The notes beneath the pieces are model-generated. The model was not told where the DNA came from. It saw only the letters and a list, made by a program, of their open reading frames with translations, and did no database searches. Source: Hypomesus transpacificus (taxonomy: Eukaryota; Chordata; Actinopteri; Osmeriformes; Osmeridae). From it: DNA of 64,000 nucleotides. Made by a program: the position numbers and the translations under genes. The DNA is taken from NCBI RefSeq assembly GCF_021917145.1, contig NC_061081.1:8704100-8768099 (forward strand), read 5' to 3'. Shown piece by piece: positions 22,030 to 34,159 of this stretch. Numbering within the stretch: the stretch's first letter is position 1; the number at the start of each line of letters is the position of its first letter.

Positions 22030-23380
22030 GGGTGTCAATTTCATCCATTAACGATGAGACAGCAAACAAAATCTGCATTACATTGTATTGGGTCAGCAAA
22101 TTCATATAGTCATCAACGAGAATCACATATCCCACAATAGTTTGGAATGAATTAAGCAAATGATAGGTTCAAATCATGTGTTATGGATTCATTGCTGACA
22201 TTGCAAGACTTGAAGTTGAAACCAAAACCTCTGTGTTGATAAGACATTTATTGTGCATATCCTACTTTTATTTCACTACAGTGTTTACTGTTATCTCACT
22301 GTAAGGGTTTGTACACGATGACCGCCATGTAGGTCTATCTGCAATGAAAAGCTATAGTGAATGTTCTTCATTTGGCTAGTAACTTAAGGAGTCCCTATAC
22401 ATGTGAACCTTGCCATTTCTTTAAATCCTGTTGGAGAACACTGCCATACTTTTGCTAAACCACATGACACCTAAATGCAAAAGATTAAGCCCCATTTGTT
22501 AATTTGACTTTACTCTCCTTAAGCTTGGAGTACAAAGTACAAATATAAAAAGGGAGCACCATTTAAGGCTGAGCTGTCATGACTAACTAACCTTAAGACA
22601 ATGAGACAATATCTGCTTGTCAGACAAAAAGCAGAAAACTGAGAGGTACCAATATGATGATCATAATAACTGATAATAGAGGTTTCAGAATATCTGATAA
22701 GATGCTAATCTGTCCTCCACCGAAAACACTGAGCACAGCTTTTTCTGAAGTGGCAGGTATAGACATAGAGGAACAATTAAGAATACTGTTCCAGGTTTAA
22801 AATTATGGAACTCATTCTTTCATTGTTTATCTGATCTGGAACCTCAGAACCACCCAACCCACTTTCAACATTCCATATTACCTGGGGCAGTAGCGATACC
22901 CATCGAACAAGCCCAAACGAACCAGCGGGCTAGAAACCCCAAACCTAGACGCCAGTTTGGGGGGGTGGGGTTAAGCTGTTAGTCTGTGTTGATAACTTTG
23001 AGACATTCTTTCCCTAAATTGTCTGGCTGCTTCCAAATCCAACAACACACATCAGTCACATAGCCATCAGGCAATAAGTCAATGCAACAGCTCAGGCTTT
23101 TTCTGGGAGGGGTAGACTTTTGGGGAGGGGGAGGGGGCCGTGAGGTAGAGAGGACCTCAGGAGTGAGTGGCCGGGGAAGGCAGGGGGGGGGGGCAGGTGG
23201 GGGTGGGAGGGAGGGTATGTGCTACAGTAAGCATTCTTGTGTGTAATTAAACATAATGGGGGGCATTAAGCCTTCATGTCTTGCCTTACTTTTGAAGACT
23301 AAGGACATTTCATCAAACGACAGACGCTTGCACATGTCACTGGAACACCATGATGTGATTGGCTGTCTCTCGATGGTTGA
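22030..23380. other. Intergenic region between divergent genes I and J
   Basis: AT-rich in its first half, then G-rich tracts at about 22959-22972 and 23105-23215. No exon is supported. It forms the shared upstream region of two divergent genes. Confidence 0.5.
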
Positions 23381-23384
23381 GCAG

Positions 23385-23390
23385 TATAAA
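23385..23390 (+). promoter_or_regulatory. TATA box of gene J
   Basis: TATAAA lies about 85 bases upstream of the GTGAGA donor at 23476 that ends the non-coding first exon. Confidence 0.6.
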
Positions 23391-23648
23391 ATGGCAACTT
23401 TACAGAGACAAGAAATAGTTAACTTCTTCCCTACAGCCAGAGATCTCTACAGCTGCTCTTAATACGCAGAAAAAGGTGAGAATTCTAATCCCATATGGTT
23501 TTGAGTGATGCTAAAACTTGTTGAGTACTGTGTTGAGTACTTTGAACCTATTATTAACCCAATTGAGTCGACTGGGGTTCAATGATATTTCATACTGTAC
23601 TGTACATTAGGGTGGAATGAATCTATCAGTCTTTTTTTAAAGATCATC

Positions 23649-25437
23649 ATGATGAAACCAGTGGTGTTCCTGATGTTCCTGTTGGGCTCAACTTTTGCTG
23701 CACCTGTAAGTATTGTGGCAACCCTTTTAGAAGTTTAACTGTATACATTGTATTTCTCTATATATTCAGGTCAAAGTAAGACCACCTCTTTCCAATTCCA
23801 CACAATGTCCTAAATGTTACTCAGCTGTTACGTGTGCTGACTCAAACCAATTCCCTGTTTTACCAGGCTCCTGAAAGCGGAAGCAATGAGGTAAAAATAA
23901 AGCTTTCCTGTGCAGACATCTCTCCCGCTCACCTCCCAGCACGATGTGCCAAACTATCTCAGCCATGATATTCTCATGTCAAAAAATGACTCAATAGCCT
24001 TAATAACATGTCTGCTGTCCCACCTGCCGGGTTTTTCCAGCAGGTTTCAGCACATGCCAACATGGCTCTGAGGATGATGGAGCTCTACAGAATGTACGGT
24101 TCCCTTCAGCAACAGGTTAGACGTCCTCCATGTTGGTTTTCTTCCGTTTAAGAACTTGAACAGTTAAGACACTTGACTTGTGTGGAGTGTGTGAGTGTTC
24201 AGGGGGTTCATTAAATGGACAGGGATAACACAATATGGATCTTGTTGAAAGATGCAACACAGATGAAGTGTTCCTAATATGTGTTGATGTTTCCTGTAGG
24301 GTGTTGGAGCAGCAGGAAACCCTGCCTTCCCTGCTGTTCCCGTGAGAAACGTCTTACTTCCTTTCACAAAAGAAACATAGAACAAAAGACCACATTACAC
24401 ACTTTTGCCACAGAACTTTAAAAACTGACACCTTTTCATTTTGTATTTTTTTGGTAAGACTACCATTACATTTCTTGGAAGATTACCATTACTCAAAGCA
24501 ATTCCATACTCTAAAGCAAACTCAGTACAATGTGTCCATGAATCCAAAATCTTCCTTGTTCATTCATGAAAGTAAAGTAGCATTGGCAGGGGCCGACCTT
24601 CTGGAGCACATGCAGCATAATGTGTCCTTACAGTGTGAACAGTGTTGGAGGTTGAAAGGGGGGCTTGATCACGGTGTCTCTCCTGCAGGGGAACGCAGCT
24701 GCAGCTCCGCCGCCCAGCTTCTTCATGCCGCCTCCCATGTCAGCCGGGTCCGACGAGGAGGGAGCGGTGCGTGCGCTCTTCTCAAAGGGTTACATTCCAC
24801 TCGATGAGATGAATTAGGACCGTTGATGACATTTCTAAAGCGGCACATCAGGATGGTTCTCATCCTGCTTTTAGGGAGGAAGGAACGTGTGTCCGTATGA
24901 ATGTGTGCACGTGCGTGCTGAATGTGTGTGTGGGGGGGCGCTCACACAACTCTTCTTCTCATGCCTTCCGTGTCTGTTCTCCAGCCCCAGTATGCCTATG
25001 GGTATGGCTTGCCAGCGGGCGCAGCCCCAGCTGCCCCCCTGAACTCTGACGAGGTGGGAGAGGATGCCGTTGGCGCAGAGGCAGAGGCTGCTGAAGCCGA
25101 GGCAGAGCCCGCCGCGGCGGAGGGTGGAGCCGAGGCAGAGCCCGCTGCGGCGGAGGGTGCAGTGGAGGCCGAGCCCGCCGCAGAAGCCGTCGCCCCGGAG
25201 GCCGCAGCTCCCATGGACGTGGTGCCCGCTCTCCCTGAGGTCTCCATGGACATTGCCGTTGCCGTCCCTGCCGGCGCTGACGTCGGCGCCGCCGTGGATG
25301 CCGCCACCGCTGATGCTGTCGACTTTGCCACCGCGGCCGCAGCCTCCTTCGATCCAGCCCTCGTTCCACAGGGGTCACCAGTTGCCGTGGATATCGACAC
25401 CACTGTGCTGGTGGGGGACACCCCTGCATTGGTGTAA
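23649..25437 (+). CDS. Gene J: acidic Ala/Glu-rich SCPP, possible enam/fa93e10-like
   Basis: Phase-0 coding exons: 23649-23705 (signal peptide MMKPVVFLMFLLGSTFAAP), 23867-23890 (APESGSNE), 24041-24115 (QVSAHANMALRMMELYRM, then YGSLQQQ), 24300-24341 (GVGAAGNPAFPAVP), 24689-24766 (ending PPPMSAGSDEEGA) and 24985-25437 (150 residues, TAA). Total 242 residues. The last exon begins PQYAYGYGLPAGAAPAAP, has a Ser-Asp-Glu site, then imperfect repeats of EAEPAAAEG type, then an Ala/Val/Asp-rich end. Three Ser-x-Glu sites fit SCPP phosphorylation. The S-(N/D)-E-E-G-x-P-x-x-(F/Y)-x-Y-(F/G)-Y layout resembles a part of enamelin, and zebrafish fa93e10 has been discussed as enamelin-related; I offer this only as a lead. 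The last exon is much more GC-rich than its surroundings. AATAAA follows at 25676. Confidence 0.83.
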
Positions 25438-25675
25438 TTTCCACAGCCACAGTTTCCAACCTGGGTGTGCTTCCCTGACGACGTCATGACGACAATCAAA
25501 AACTTCAGTGAAAAAAAGTGTTTGGAGGAAGGAGATGTTTGTGTGTCCTGGCTACTTGTGCTGGGAAGGAAAATACATTAGTTTTGAAATTGGTCTGTGG
25601 GAAAGAATGAGCCTGGACTGTCTTTGTCAAACACCACTGATTCAGTCTTTACCTTGTGTTCTTTTTTTCATTCTT

Positions 25676-25685
25676 AATAAAATAA
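25676..25685 (+). terminator. Polyadenylation signals of gene J
   Basis: Two overlapping AATAAA strings about 240 bases after the gene J stop. Confidence 0.6.
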
Positions 25686-25689
25686 ATCT

Positions 25690-26875
25690 TGCTGAGATAC
25701 TGCATCTGATCTGGGGTTTTATTAACTCTCATCTGACACCTCCTAAACATCAAATCTGGTTCTCAGGTTTGAAACCTGTGGCTTTACAACCCCTCCATGT
25801 CTTTCAACAAGGAAGCCATAGAGTGCACTGTCTATGCATTCGTAGTTGCCTCTAACCACAGATTTAGATTCAGATCTTATTCAATTCCATTACTGATGGT
25901 AGTACACATTATGGTGATGTAATCTGATCTCCAACAAGTGGGTAAAGGCTGAACAACTTGTCTGGCTAGTTTTAATAGGATCAGAGGGATATGAGAGGTT
26001 GCTGACAAGGCAGAGGGGGGGGGGGGGGGCAGTGGAGCAAAGCCGGCCCTTACAGGGGATTAATGTGCATGTGTTCTACTCCTGCTGAAGAACTGTAGGT
26101 GAGCTAGCACACAGACGAGGTGATGCTGCAGACACCCCTGGCTCAGAGAGACTTTTCTATCCTGTTCTCTCCTCATTTTGGAGGTCTTGATAATGACTCG
26201 AGTACACACTTCCTAGAGCATACTCTCATTTCATAACTTGATGTTGGATAAGAGGGTGAATTAAATTCAAGAGGTTGAGTAAGATGTTGATGTTAAAGGA
26301 AAGTACCACTTTGACCAAGATATGACATGAATACTGGAATAACATAATAAGCATGGGAACAGGGTTCAATAGGTCTTTGAGAAAGTAATAAGTAATATAA
26401 AATATGATTAATTCCTAAGAAACATATATGAAAATATCACTTTGAAAGTAAAAGTATCACTCTAATCAAATTGTGACAACACAACGCTGGAAAAAATAAT
26501 AATGAGCATGGGAACAGGTTTTAATATTTCTGCAATAAGATTTGCTCTGGAATGTAATTCATTCCCAGGGAAGATAAATTATATATTCTGGATGTAAGAC
26601 CTGTTCAGTATATCCACAGTTAATCATTTAAAAGGAGTCAAATGATTTGCTCCCACTAGCAGTGTGTAAGGGCTCTCTGTAGTACCAAAGGAGGGTGTAG
26701 GAGGATATGAGCACTCTGTAATCTACTTATGTTGGTCAGGGTCAGACGTGTCTCTACGACACTACTATTACACAATGCTTGGACGAAAGCACATATTTTA
26801 TTGTGATATAATGATTAAATTGAGGTTGTGAATGTTTTTGGGATTGTGTTTAGAGTTGGTACACAAAGGTCATTT
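25690..26875. other. Spacer between the SCPP cluster and cnga1
   Basis: No exon recognised. Holds a poly-G tract near 26017-26031 and two diverged copies of an about 75-base segment at 26301 and 26452. Confidence 0.5.
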
Positions 26876-26880
26876 TCTAA

Positions 26881-26927
26881 GATTGCCTAGCTGAAGGACT
26901 ATGGACCGTAAAATACGTTAAATAAAG
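26881..26927 (+). other. cnga1: Possible non-coding first exon of cnga1
   Basis: A GTGAGC donor at 26928 follows an exon-like stretch upstream of the first coding exon. The acceptor would be near 27160 (TGAACAG) or 27202. No promoter is evident. Confidence 0.3.
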
Positions 26928-27204
26928 GTGAGCATTCTACATCATTAGTTTAGTTAAGAAAAGTAGTTTCTGTGCAATTATGTTATGTGCATCAACAATG
27001 ACTTCTGTATTTGTTCATTTTCATTTGGGAAGCTTGGTGAGTGGTTATTCCTTGATAGTAATTGGCTTGATTATTCTGTAGAGTACATTATAATAATATT
27101 GCAGTGTTTGGAAGTAGTTTCCAAATGCCTGAGATACTGCTGGGTTTGTTTGAACAGAACTTGTTACTTTTATATTTGGAAGGCTGGATCGTAAATCTGC
27201 AGTC

Positions 27205-30200
27205 ATGGCAACCACATCGAGCACCAGGCGCTACCTGTCTGTGTCGTCTCGTGTCACCTCAGAAATGGACACTGACACAGAGGGGGACAGCACAGAGGAT
27301 GACGTGTAAACAACAACACACCAGGACACACACTCTCATTCTACATGGTCAAGACCATAGGTGCAGGTTTAGGGGTCACACACGCCCCGGCCAATGTCAA
27401 GTGACCATTTCAATGTCCCCTCCCAAACATTTGCTGCTGGGCAGGGCTTCTGTTCACATATAGGATGAATGCAATTTTTGAACCAACCAATCAGCGGTGT
27501 TTCTGGACCAATTGGTGCCCTAGGCGAAAACTCAAAGGAATCTACTGTATTTATGTATTTTTTGTCTAGGTGGGGGTGGGGTGCGCCCTATTGGTGCCGG
27601 CCCCCTTGCAGGTGGTATCGGATGCATCCTAGAAATACCCCTGCCTCCAATGTTCAAACCAATCCTTCACCCTTGGTCTGATTACAAATGTTACAGAATG
27701 TTCTTTTATTCTTAAATTTCAGCTATATGTTTCAGGATTCAATTACAAATGATTTGTTGTGTTTCAGAGACCCACAGCCTCCTGGCCCAGGTCGTCTGTT
27801 CAACGTCAACAACAGCAATAACAATGAGGGGTATGTATGTTGTAATATAATGATAATACATTTAAACATTTCATGAGTGAGCTTCGTTTAAACGGATTTC
27901 AATGTACTTTCCCCAGAGAAGAGAAAACAAAGAAGAAAAAAGAGAAGAAAGAAAAAAAGGAGAAAAAGGAGTAACAGGCTATTTCTGATGACTATACCAA
28001 CAACTTAGTTTAACATATAAATACATGTGATGCTGTGACCCATTCCCATGTGTCTCAATGGTTTTCTCAGGAAGAAGGAGAAGAAGGAGAAGAAAGAGAA
28101 GAAAAAGGAGAAAAAGGAAAGGGAGGAAAATGAAAGAGAAGAGGAGCAAGAGAAAGAAAAGGAGAAGGAGAAAGAGAAGGAAAGGGAGAAGGCAAAGGCG
28201 AAGTATGTATAGCATATGAACACATCAGTGTTATATTGACACCATATATAAATCGTTTTCCATAATTCAGTGCTCTTTTCTGGCAGGCCCAAGGAGGTGT
28301 TTGTCATTAACCCTGCCGGCAGTTTGTACTACAACTGGCTATTTGTCATCGCAATTCCAGTCATGTACAACTGGACAATGATTATTGCAAGGTAGATTCT
28401 TAAATTATTGATAGCACGCATATCTAACATGACTGGTAAAGGTGTAAGCATGTGCTTGCCTACACCACTCCAATCATACTAGTGTTTCTCTCTTCAAGGG
28501 CCTGTTTTGAGGAACTCCAGCATGACTACCTTCTCACCTGGATGATTCTGGACTACTGCTCTGATGTCCTGTACCTGGCTGACATGGCCTTCAGGGCCAG
28601 GACAGGTGAGGGGAAAAGCACTGTCCCATTGCAGATGTTAAAACCAGTCTAGATTCTGTTTCAATATAAAATGTCCAAACATCACGGTACCTACATTGAT
28701 CTTACTCTAAAAAGCTGCGCAGTGTGATCAGTACCTTCACAGACTTTATTGATTCCTTCTACCTCGTGCGTTGAAGAAGTCGATTTTGGGTGTGACCCTG
28801 ACTTTTGTGTTGTCAGGTTACCTGGAACAAGGCCTTCTGGTGAAGGATAAGAAGATGCTGCGTGAGCGCTACTTCAGCAGCCTACAGTTCCGTGTGGATG
28901 TTGTGTCCATGCTCCCCACAGACGTATTCTACTTGTACCTGGGGCTGGACTACCCGGAGATCCGCATCAACAAGTTGCTGCGCATCAACCGCATGATGGA
29001 GTTCTTTACCCGTACCGAGACCAAGACCAACTACCCCAACATCTTCCGTATCTCCAATCTGGTCATGTACATCATCATCATCATCCACTGGAACGCCTGC
29101 CTCTACTATTCCTTCTCCAAGTCCATCGGCTTTGGATCGGACGCCTGGGTCTACCCTGCCCTGGATGACCCAGATGAGCCAGAGTTTGGGGAGCCCATGA
29201 GGAAATACGCCTTCAGTCTCTACTGGTCGACCCTGACGCTGACCACCATCGGGGAGACGCCGTCCCCAGCCCTGGACTCCGAGTTCCTGTTCCACGTGGT
29301 GGACTTCTTGGTTGGGGTCCTGATCTTCGCCACCATCGTGGGCAACATCGGCTCCATGATCACCAACATGAACGCCGCCCAGACCCAGTTCCAGTCCCGC
29401 ATCGACAACATCAAGCAATACATGCAGGTGGGATGAGACAGGGCTACCCCCGTTGACACCATGGATACGATTTCAACCCGACACCTAATATTATTGGCAC
29501 ATGTGCATTCCATGTTGGTATGTCAGTATTGTACGAATACGATGTATGAAACCTGAAGCAACCTGAATACTATTTGTTTCCTGACAGGTGCGTAAGGTCA
29601 GTAAGGAACTGGAGGACCGTGTCATTAAGTGGTTTGACTACCTGTGGAACAATGGGAAGGCTCAGAATGAGAGGGAGGTGTTGAGGTACCTGCCAGACAA
29701 GCTGAGGGCAGAGATCGCCATCAACGTCCACCTGGATACGCTGAAGAAGGTGCGCATCTTTGCCGACTGCGAGGCGGGCCTGCTGATTGAGCTGGTGTTG
29801 AAACTACGACCCCAGGTGTTCAGCCCGGGGGACTTCATCTGTAAAAAGGGTGACATCGGACGCGAGATGTACATCATCAAGGAGGGCAAGCTAGCGGTCG
29901 TGGCCGACGACGGCATCACCCAGTTTGTTGTCTTGGGCGACGGAAGCTACTTTGGCGAGATCAGCATCCTCAACATCAAGGGCAGCAAGGCAGGGAACCG
30001 GAGGACTGCCAACATCCGGAGCATTGGCTACTCTGACCTCTTCATCCTGTCCAAAGATGACCTGATGGAGGCCATGACGGAGTACCCGGATGCAAAGGTC
30101 ATTCTGGAGGACAAGGGCAGACAGATCTTGCTAAAGGACGGCCTCCTGGATCTGGACCCAGCCAACATCATGCCCGACACCAAGGACCTGGAGGAGAAGG

Positions 30201-30517
30201 TCGACCGCATGTACAGCACCATGGAGCTGATGCATATGAAGCTGAAAAAGCTGCTGGCAGACTACACCATCACAGACCAGGCCATCGTGGATCGCATCGC
30301 CATGATGGAGCGCCTGACCGGAGACGAGCCGGAGGAGGACGAGCAAGGGGAAGGGGAGGAGGCAAAAGCAGAGGCAGAGGAAGAGACAAAAGAGGAAGGA
30401 GTGCTGGAGGAGGAGAAAAAGGGAGACGAGGCAGACGAGGAGAAAAAAGACGAGGAGATGGAGAAGAAGGAAGAGGCTAAAAAAGATGAACAGGAGAAGA
30501 AAACAAAGGAGAAGTAG
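27205..30517 (+). CDS. cnga1: Rod cGMP-gated cation channel subunit alpha 1
   Basis: Eight coding exons: 27205-27305, 27768-27830, 27917-27970, 28071-28202, 28287-28391, 28499-28605, 28817-29427, 29588-30517. Together 2103 bases give 700 residues with no internal stop, against about 690 in human CNGA1. In order: an N-terminus with [13 protein letters not shown] and long Lys/Glu tracts; [16 protein letters not shown] leading into S1; S2-S4; the pore with [11 protein letters not shown], whose Glu is the known cation-binding site; C-linker; and a cyclic-nucleotide-binding domain with the [20 protein letters not shown] phosphate cassette. [16 protein letters not shown] coiled coil (leucine-zipper region) follows, then an about 60-residue Glu/Lys tail. 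In rods this subunit joins CNGB1 in the outer-segment membrane and closes when cGMP falls in light. LFNVNNS and IGETP with I in GNIGSM favour CNGA1 over CNGA2/3. Which teleost duplicate it is cannot be told. Confidence 0.96.
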
Positions 30518-30575
30518 AAGCAAGGAAGGAAGTAGCAATCTTCTTTCTAGCAGGAATAGAACTTTGTAAGACAAA

Positions 30576-30581
30576 AATAAA
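30576..30581 (+). terminator. cnga1: Polyadenylation signal of cnga1
   Basis: AATAAA about 60 bases after the TAG stop. A further ATTAAA-like string near 30824 may serve a longer 3' UTR. Confidence 0.5.
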
Positions 30582-30599
30582 TCTATGTCAACAGGGAAT

Positions 30600-33160
30600 A
30601 TAGCTGACTTTCTTTGTAAGAGTGTCGTCTGCCATCGGACAATGGAGTAAGACAGAGACTGAAAAACACCAGAAAGTCAGATGAGAGTCAGGAAGAATCC
30701 TTCCAGTAGATATATAAATGTAAACCAATACAACAGTGGTGGGGAATATTGTTCATTTACGTAAAATTATTTTCTGTATTGTAGAAGATGTGGAGTACAA
30801 CTTGGGAAATGCCATCATTCGATTAAAAACTGAAAAGAGATTGTAAAGAGATTGTTTTTTGTTATCTGTTTATGTTCAAATGAATCATGCTTGATCTGTG
30901 TGTGAATCTGTGTAAATCCCAGCTCAGTAATCACTGTGCCATGCAAACAGTGACAGACCCACTCTTATGATGATGCAACTCTATCATGCAGTACATGTGT
31001 TCTTCCACAGGGTTGTGGTAGAGGGCAGGGTTAGTTTTATTGACAAGTGTTGCATGATGGAAATGTTATCAAGTAGTATAGTGAAGCACAACTAGAGTAT
31101 TGATCCAACTAAACACATTCTCATAAGTTCTCTTTTGTGTTCAAGGCAGCCTGTACTGTACAATGAGATGTCATACCCAAAGTCTAGATCTGGGACATTT
31201 TACCTTGCGCCTTGAGCAAAAAACGTATATATCTGTTTTGTCCTTTACCTTTCGAACCCTGTTTTGTCATTCAACCACACACAGACACACACTCTTTCTC
31301 TGTCAAAATCAGCCGGTCCCCGTGTTATCTGAGCCTTCAAAATTGAAAGGCACTGTGCGTCATGGGCTATTCAGATGGTTCTATCGGCGGTCTCAAAGAT
31401 AACACTTAGGATAAAATCTTTTCCTGTCAGGTTCTCATCTCAGCTTCCCTTTTAAAATTCCTATATATCTTTCCTGATTGCTTGCCCTGCTGTTGTGTTC
31501 TGTAGAATTCTCCCTATGTGCTTTGTGCCAGAGGAAAAGTTGAAAGGGGTGTGCTGTGTACTTCAAGATGAAAGGCAGCATTTCAAGCTTCTTGTAGGAT
31601 GCTTCTTCTTTTGCTCCGTTCATGGCAATAGAGTCTATTGTTGTGTCTCGCTCTCACTTCCATTTTGGCAATTCACTGTGATTTATTGTTGAGTGATTGG
31701 AGACGGATCGTTTATTGGAGCAAGAAGAGAGAATACAATTTAAAAAACAATTACTGGGGATGACAGCCTTGACATAGGCCATTCAATTGTGTGTCATGTT
31801 TAAAATTTCATAGGAAAAGCCCAATACACATCTCATTAATTACACTCTCTTAGTCCACAATTGCCCTGTCATTCTTCATGGAGACCCATGCAAACCGCAG
31901 GTTTCCAGACATTACCCTAAATGTGTGTGGTAATAAAGGTGCGGGCGTGCATGCCATTCTTCAGTCCACTTCCTCCTCCCTCACGTGTTTCTTTGACTGG
32001 AGGACAAACATGACTCTTTCTATGGAGTAAAAAAATATAAATATAAAAAGTTATCTCTCCAGAGAGACAGTTATCTGATTACATTCCCACTGAAAGAGAA
32101 GAGGAATAGAGGACAATGCTGGCCTTCTCACTATCAGACCGCTCCATCTGATCCATGTATATATTCTGGTGAAAAGCTTTCATTTAAAGTAACCGGCAAA
32201 CCTTGAATCTGAGATTTCCTTCTCCTTCTTTGTCTCCACAAAACACCTTTTCACTCTTCTCAGACATTAGATGTATTATTGATTTTGTTGGAAAAAACTA
32301 GGTGCTGCTCTGCTGGCTTCTTGAATTGATTGTATATTAAACAGAGCTGGTGGTCCACCTACCTGCTCTACTGTTGTTGTAGTCAAGCAGATAGATGTCA
32401 CATGTCAAACTTTATATTCTAGCTTTGGGAGTTCACCCTACATGCTTCCATAGCCTGCTACAGTATACTTTAACACTGCCCAAGGGCTGGGTGTTGTGTT
32501 GTGTGGTCATCAAACCAAGGTCCAGGCAGACCCCTGTGATGCAAACTGAGGAGGTAGGGAAGTGATTTCTTTAGAAAAAAGGACATTTCCCAAAGGGCAA
32601 GAACTGTTGGCAGGGCACAGCACTGGCACACACAGACTTTGTTCAATAGGTAAAAGAAAGATAATAACCACACATACATACACACAGCATATTAGTTAGT
32701 TCCAGTTATTTTGAACCTTCTCCCATTCTCAAATTCAGTGTGGGAAGCTACAGTAGGCCTACAGAACAAAACACCAAGGGAGAAATCGTCCTTTCCTTGA
32801 AAACCCAGAGTGACAACCATGAAATCTCTCGCCATGCTGCTGTCACTCACATTTAACAGAGCATTTCTGAGAGGTAGGATGTAAACCGCCAGATTGGCCC
32901 AAGGCCTCCTCCACAGGTCATTCTAGGTCTACCAGCAGGTGCAATTTACAGAAGTGACGGGAGCATTGATTGGATCTCATTTCACACACCACTAGGTTGT
33001 TACCACCAGTAAGCACAGACAAGTATATCAAATCCAGACACATTTGTTGAAGGTGGCTTGGAAAAACGTGTGTGCTTGTAATCTGTGTAATTGTATGTGT
33101 TTTGTCGATTACTGTCTGAAACGGTATCCACGTTGAATGTTCTTTGAGGAATCCCTCTCT
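30600..33160. other. Non-coding region downstream of cnga1
   Basis: No gene or transposon recognised in this 2.5 kb; ORFs are short and lack exon signals or composition. Confidence 0.5.
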
Positions 33161-33164
33161 TCTC

Positions 33165-34150
33165 AAGTGCACTACCGTTCAAAAGTTGGAGTCACTTACA
33201 AATGTTCTTGTTTTCAAAATAATATCCACTAAAATAGCATCAAATGGATCACATATACAGTCTAGACATTGCTAGTGTTGTAAATTACTATTGCAACTGC
33301 AAAATGGCAGAATGTTTATGTAATATCTTCCAAGGCTTACAGAAACCCATTATCAGCAACAATCAGTCCTGTGTTCCAACGATACGTTGTGTTTGCTAAT
33401 CCAAGTTTGTTTTAAAAGGCTAATTCAACATTTGAAAACACACTTGCAGTTACAGCTGAAAACGACTGTGCTGATTTAAGAAGCAATAAAACTGCTTTTC
33501 TGTGGACTAGTTGATTATCTGGAGCAGCAGTTGTGAGTTTGATTACAGGCTCAAAATGACCAGAAACAAAAAACCTTCTTCTGAAACTCAACAGGCAATT
33601 ATTGTTCTGAGAAATTAATGTTATTCTATGCAATACATTGGTAAGAAGAAAACTGAAGATTTTGTACAACACTGTGTACTAATCCCTTCACACAGCGCAA
33701 ACTGTCTCCAACCAGAATAGAAAAAGGAGTGGATGGCAAAGGTTTACAACTAAGCAGGAGGGTACATGCTGCTTTGGCAAAACAGGTCTGAGTTTCAAAG
33801 AAAAAGTTATCAGATCAGTTATCAGGCCAATATGAAAGAAAAGATCATGAGGGTCAAAGAACACAGATACTGGACAGAGAAAGATAAAAAAAAGGTTATG
33901 GACACCTGAGTTTGAGGTGTTTAGATGACAAAGGAGAGTTCATGAATATCAGACCAAATGAAAAGATGCTGGTGGAGAACTTGATGCCATCTGTCAAGCG
34001 TGGTGGAAGCAATGTGATAATCTGGGGGTGCTGTGGTGGTGATGAAGAGGGAGATTTGTACGGGGTAAAAGGGATCTTGAAGAAGGAAGAGTATCACTCT
34101 ATTTTCCAATGCCATGCCAAACCTATCCAACTTGTGGGAAGTGACATGGA
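33165..34150 (+). mobile_element. Decayed Tc1/mariner DNA transposon
   Basis: Starts with the GCACTACCGTTCAAAAGTT terminal sequence common in fish Tc1-like elements. Later stretches match a broken Tc1 transposase: in different frames one sees a GGSNVIIWGCCGG-type segment (34000-34040, the region before the second catalytic Asp in intact elements) and GILKKEEYHSI (34075-34105). No long ORF survives and the right terminal repeat is not clear, so this is an old, inactive copy with internal deletions. Confidence 0.75.
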
Positions 34151-34159
34151 ATTTGACAT

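Noticed and set aside
24959-25499. Long overlapping ORFs on both strands of the gene J last exon
   Set aside because: Caused by GC-rich repeats with few stop codons. The chosen frame alone continues from the upstream exons and ends before a polyadenylation signal.
27979-28307. Minus-strand Leu/Phe/Ser-rich ORFs
   Set aside because: Antisense of the Lys/Glu-rich cnga1 exons.
28882-29418. 178-residue minus-strand ORF
   Set aside because: Antisense of the largest cnga1 exon, whose plus-strand product matches the channel family closely.
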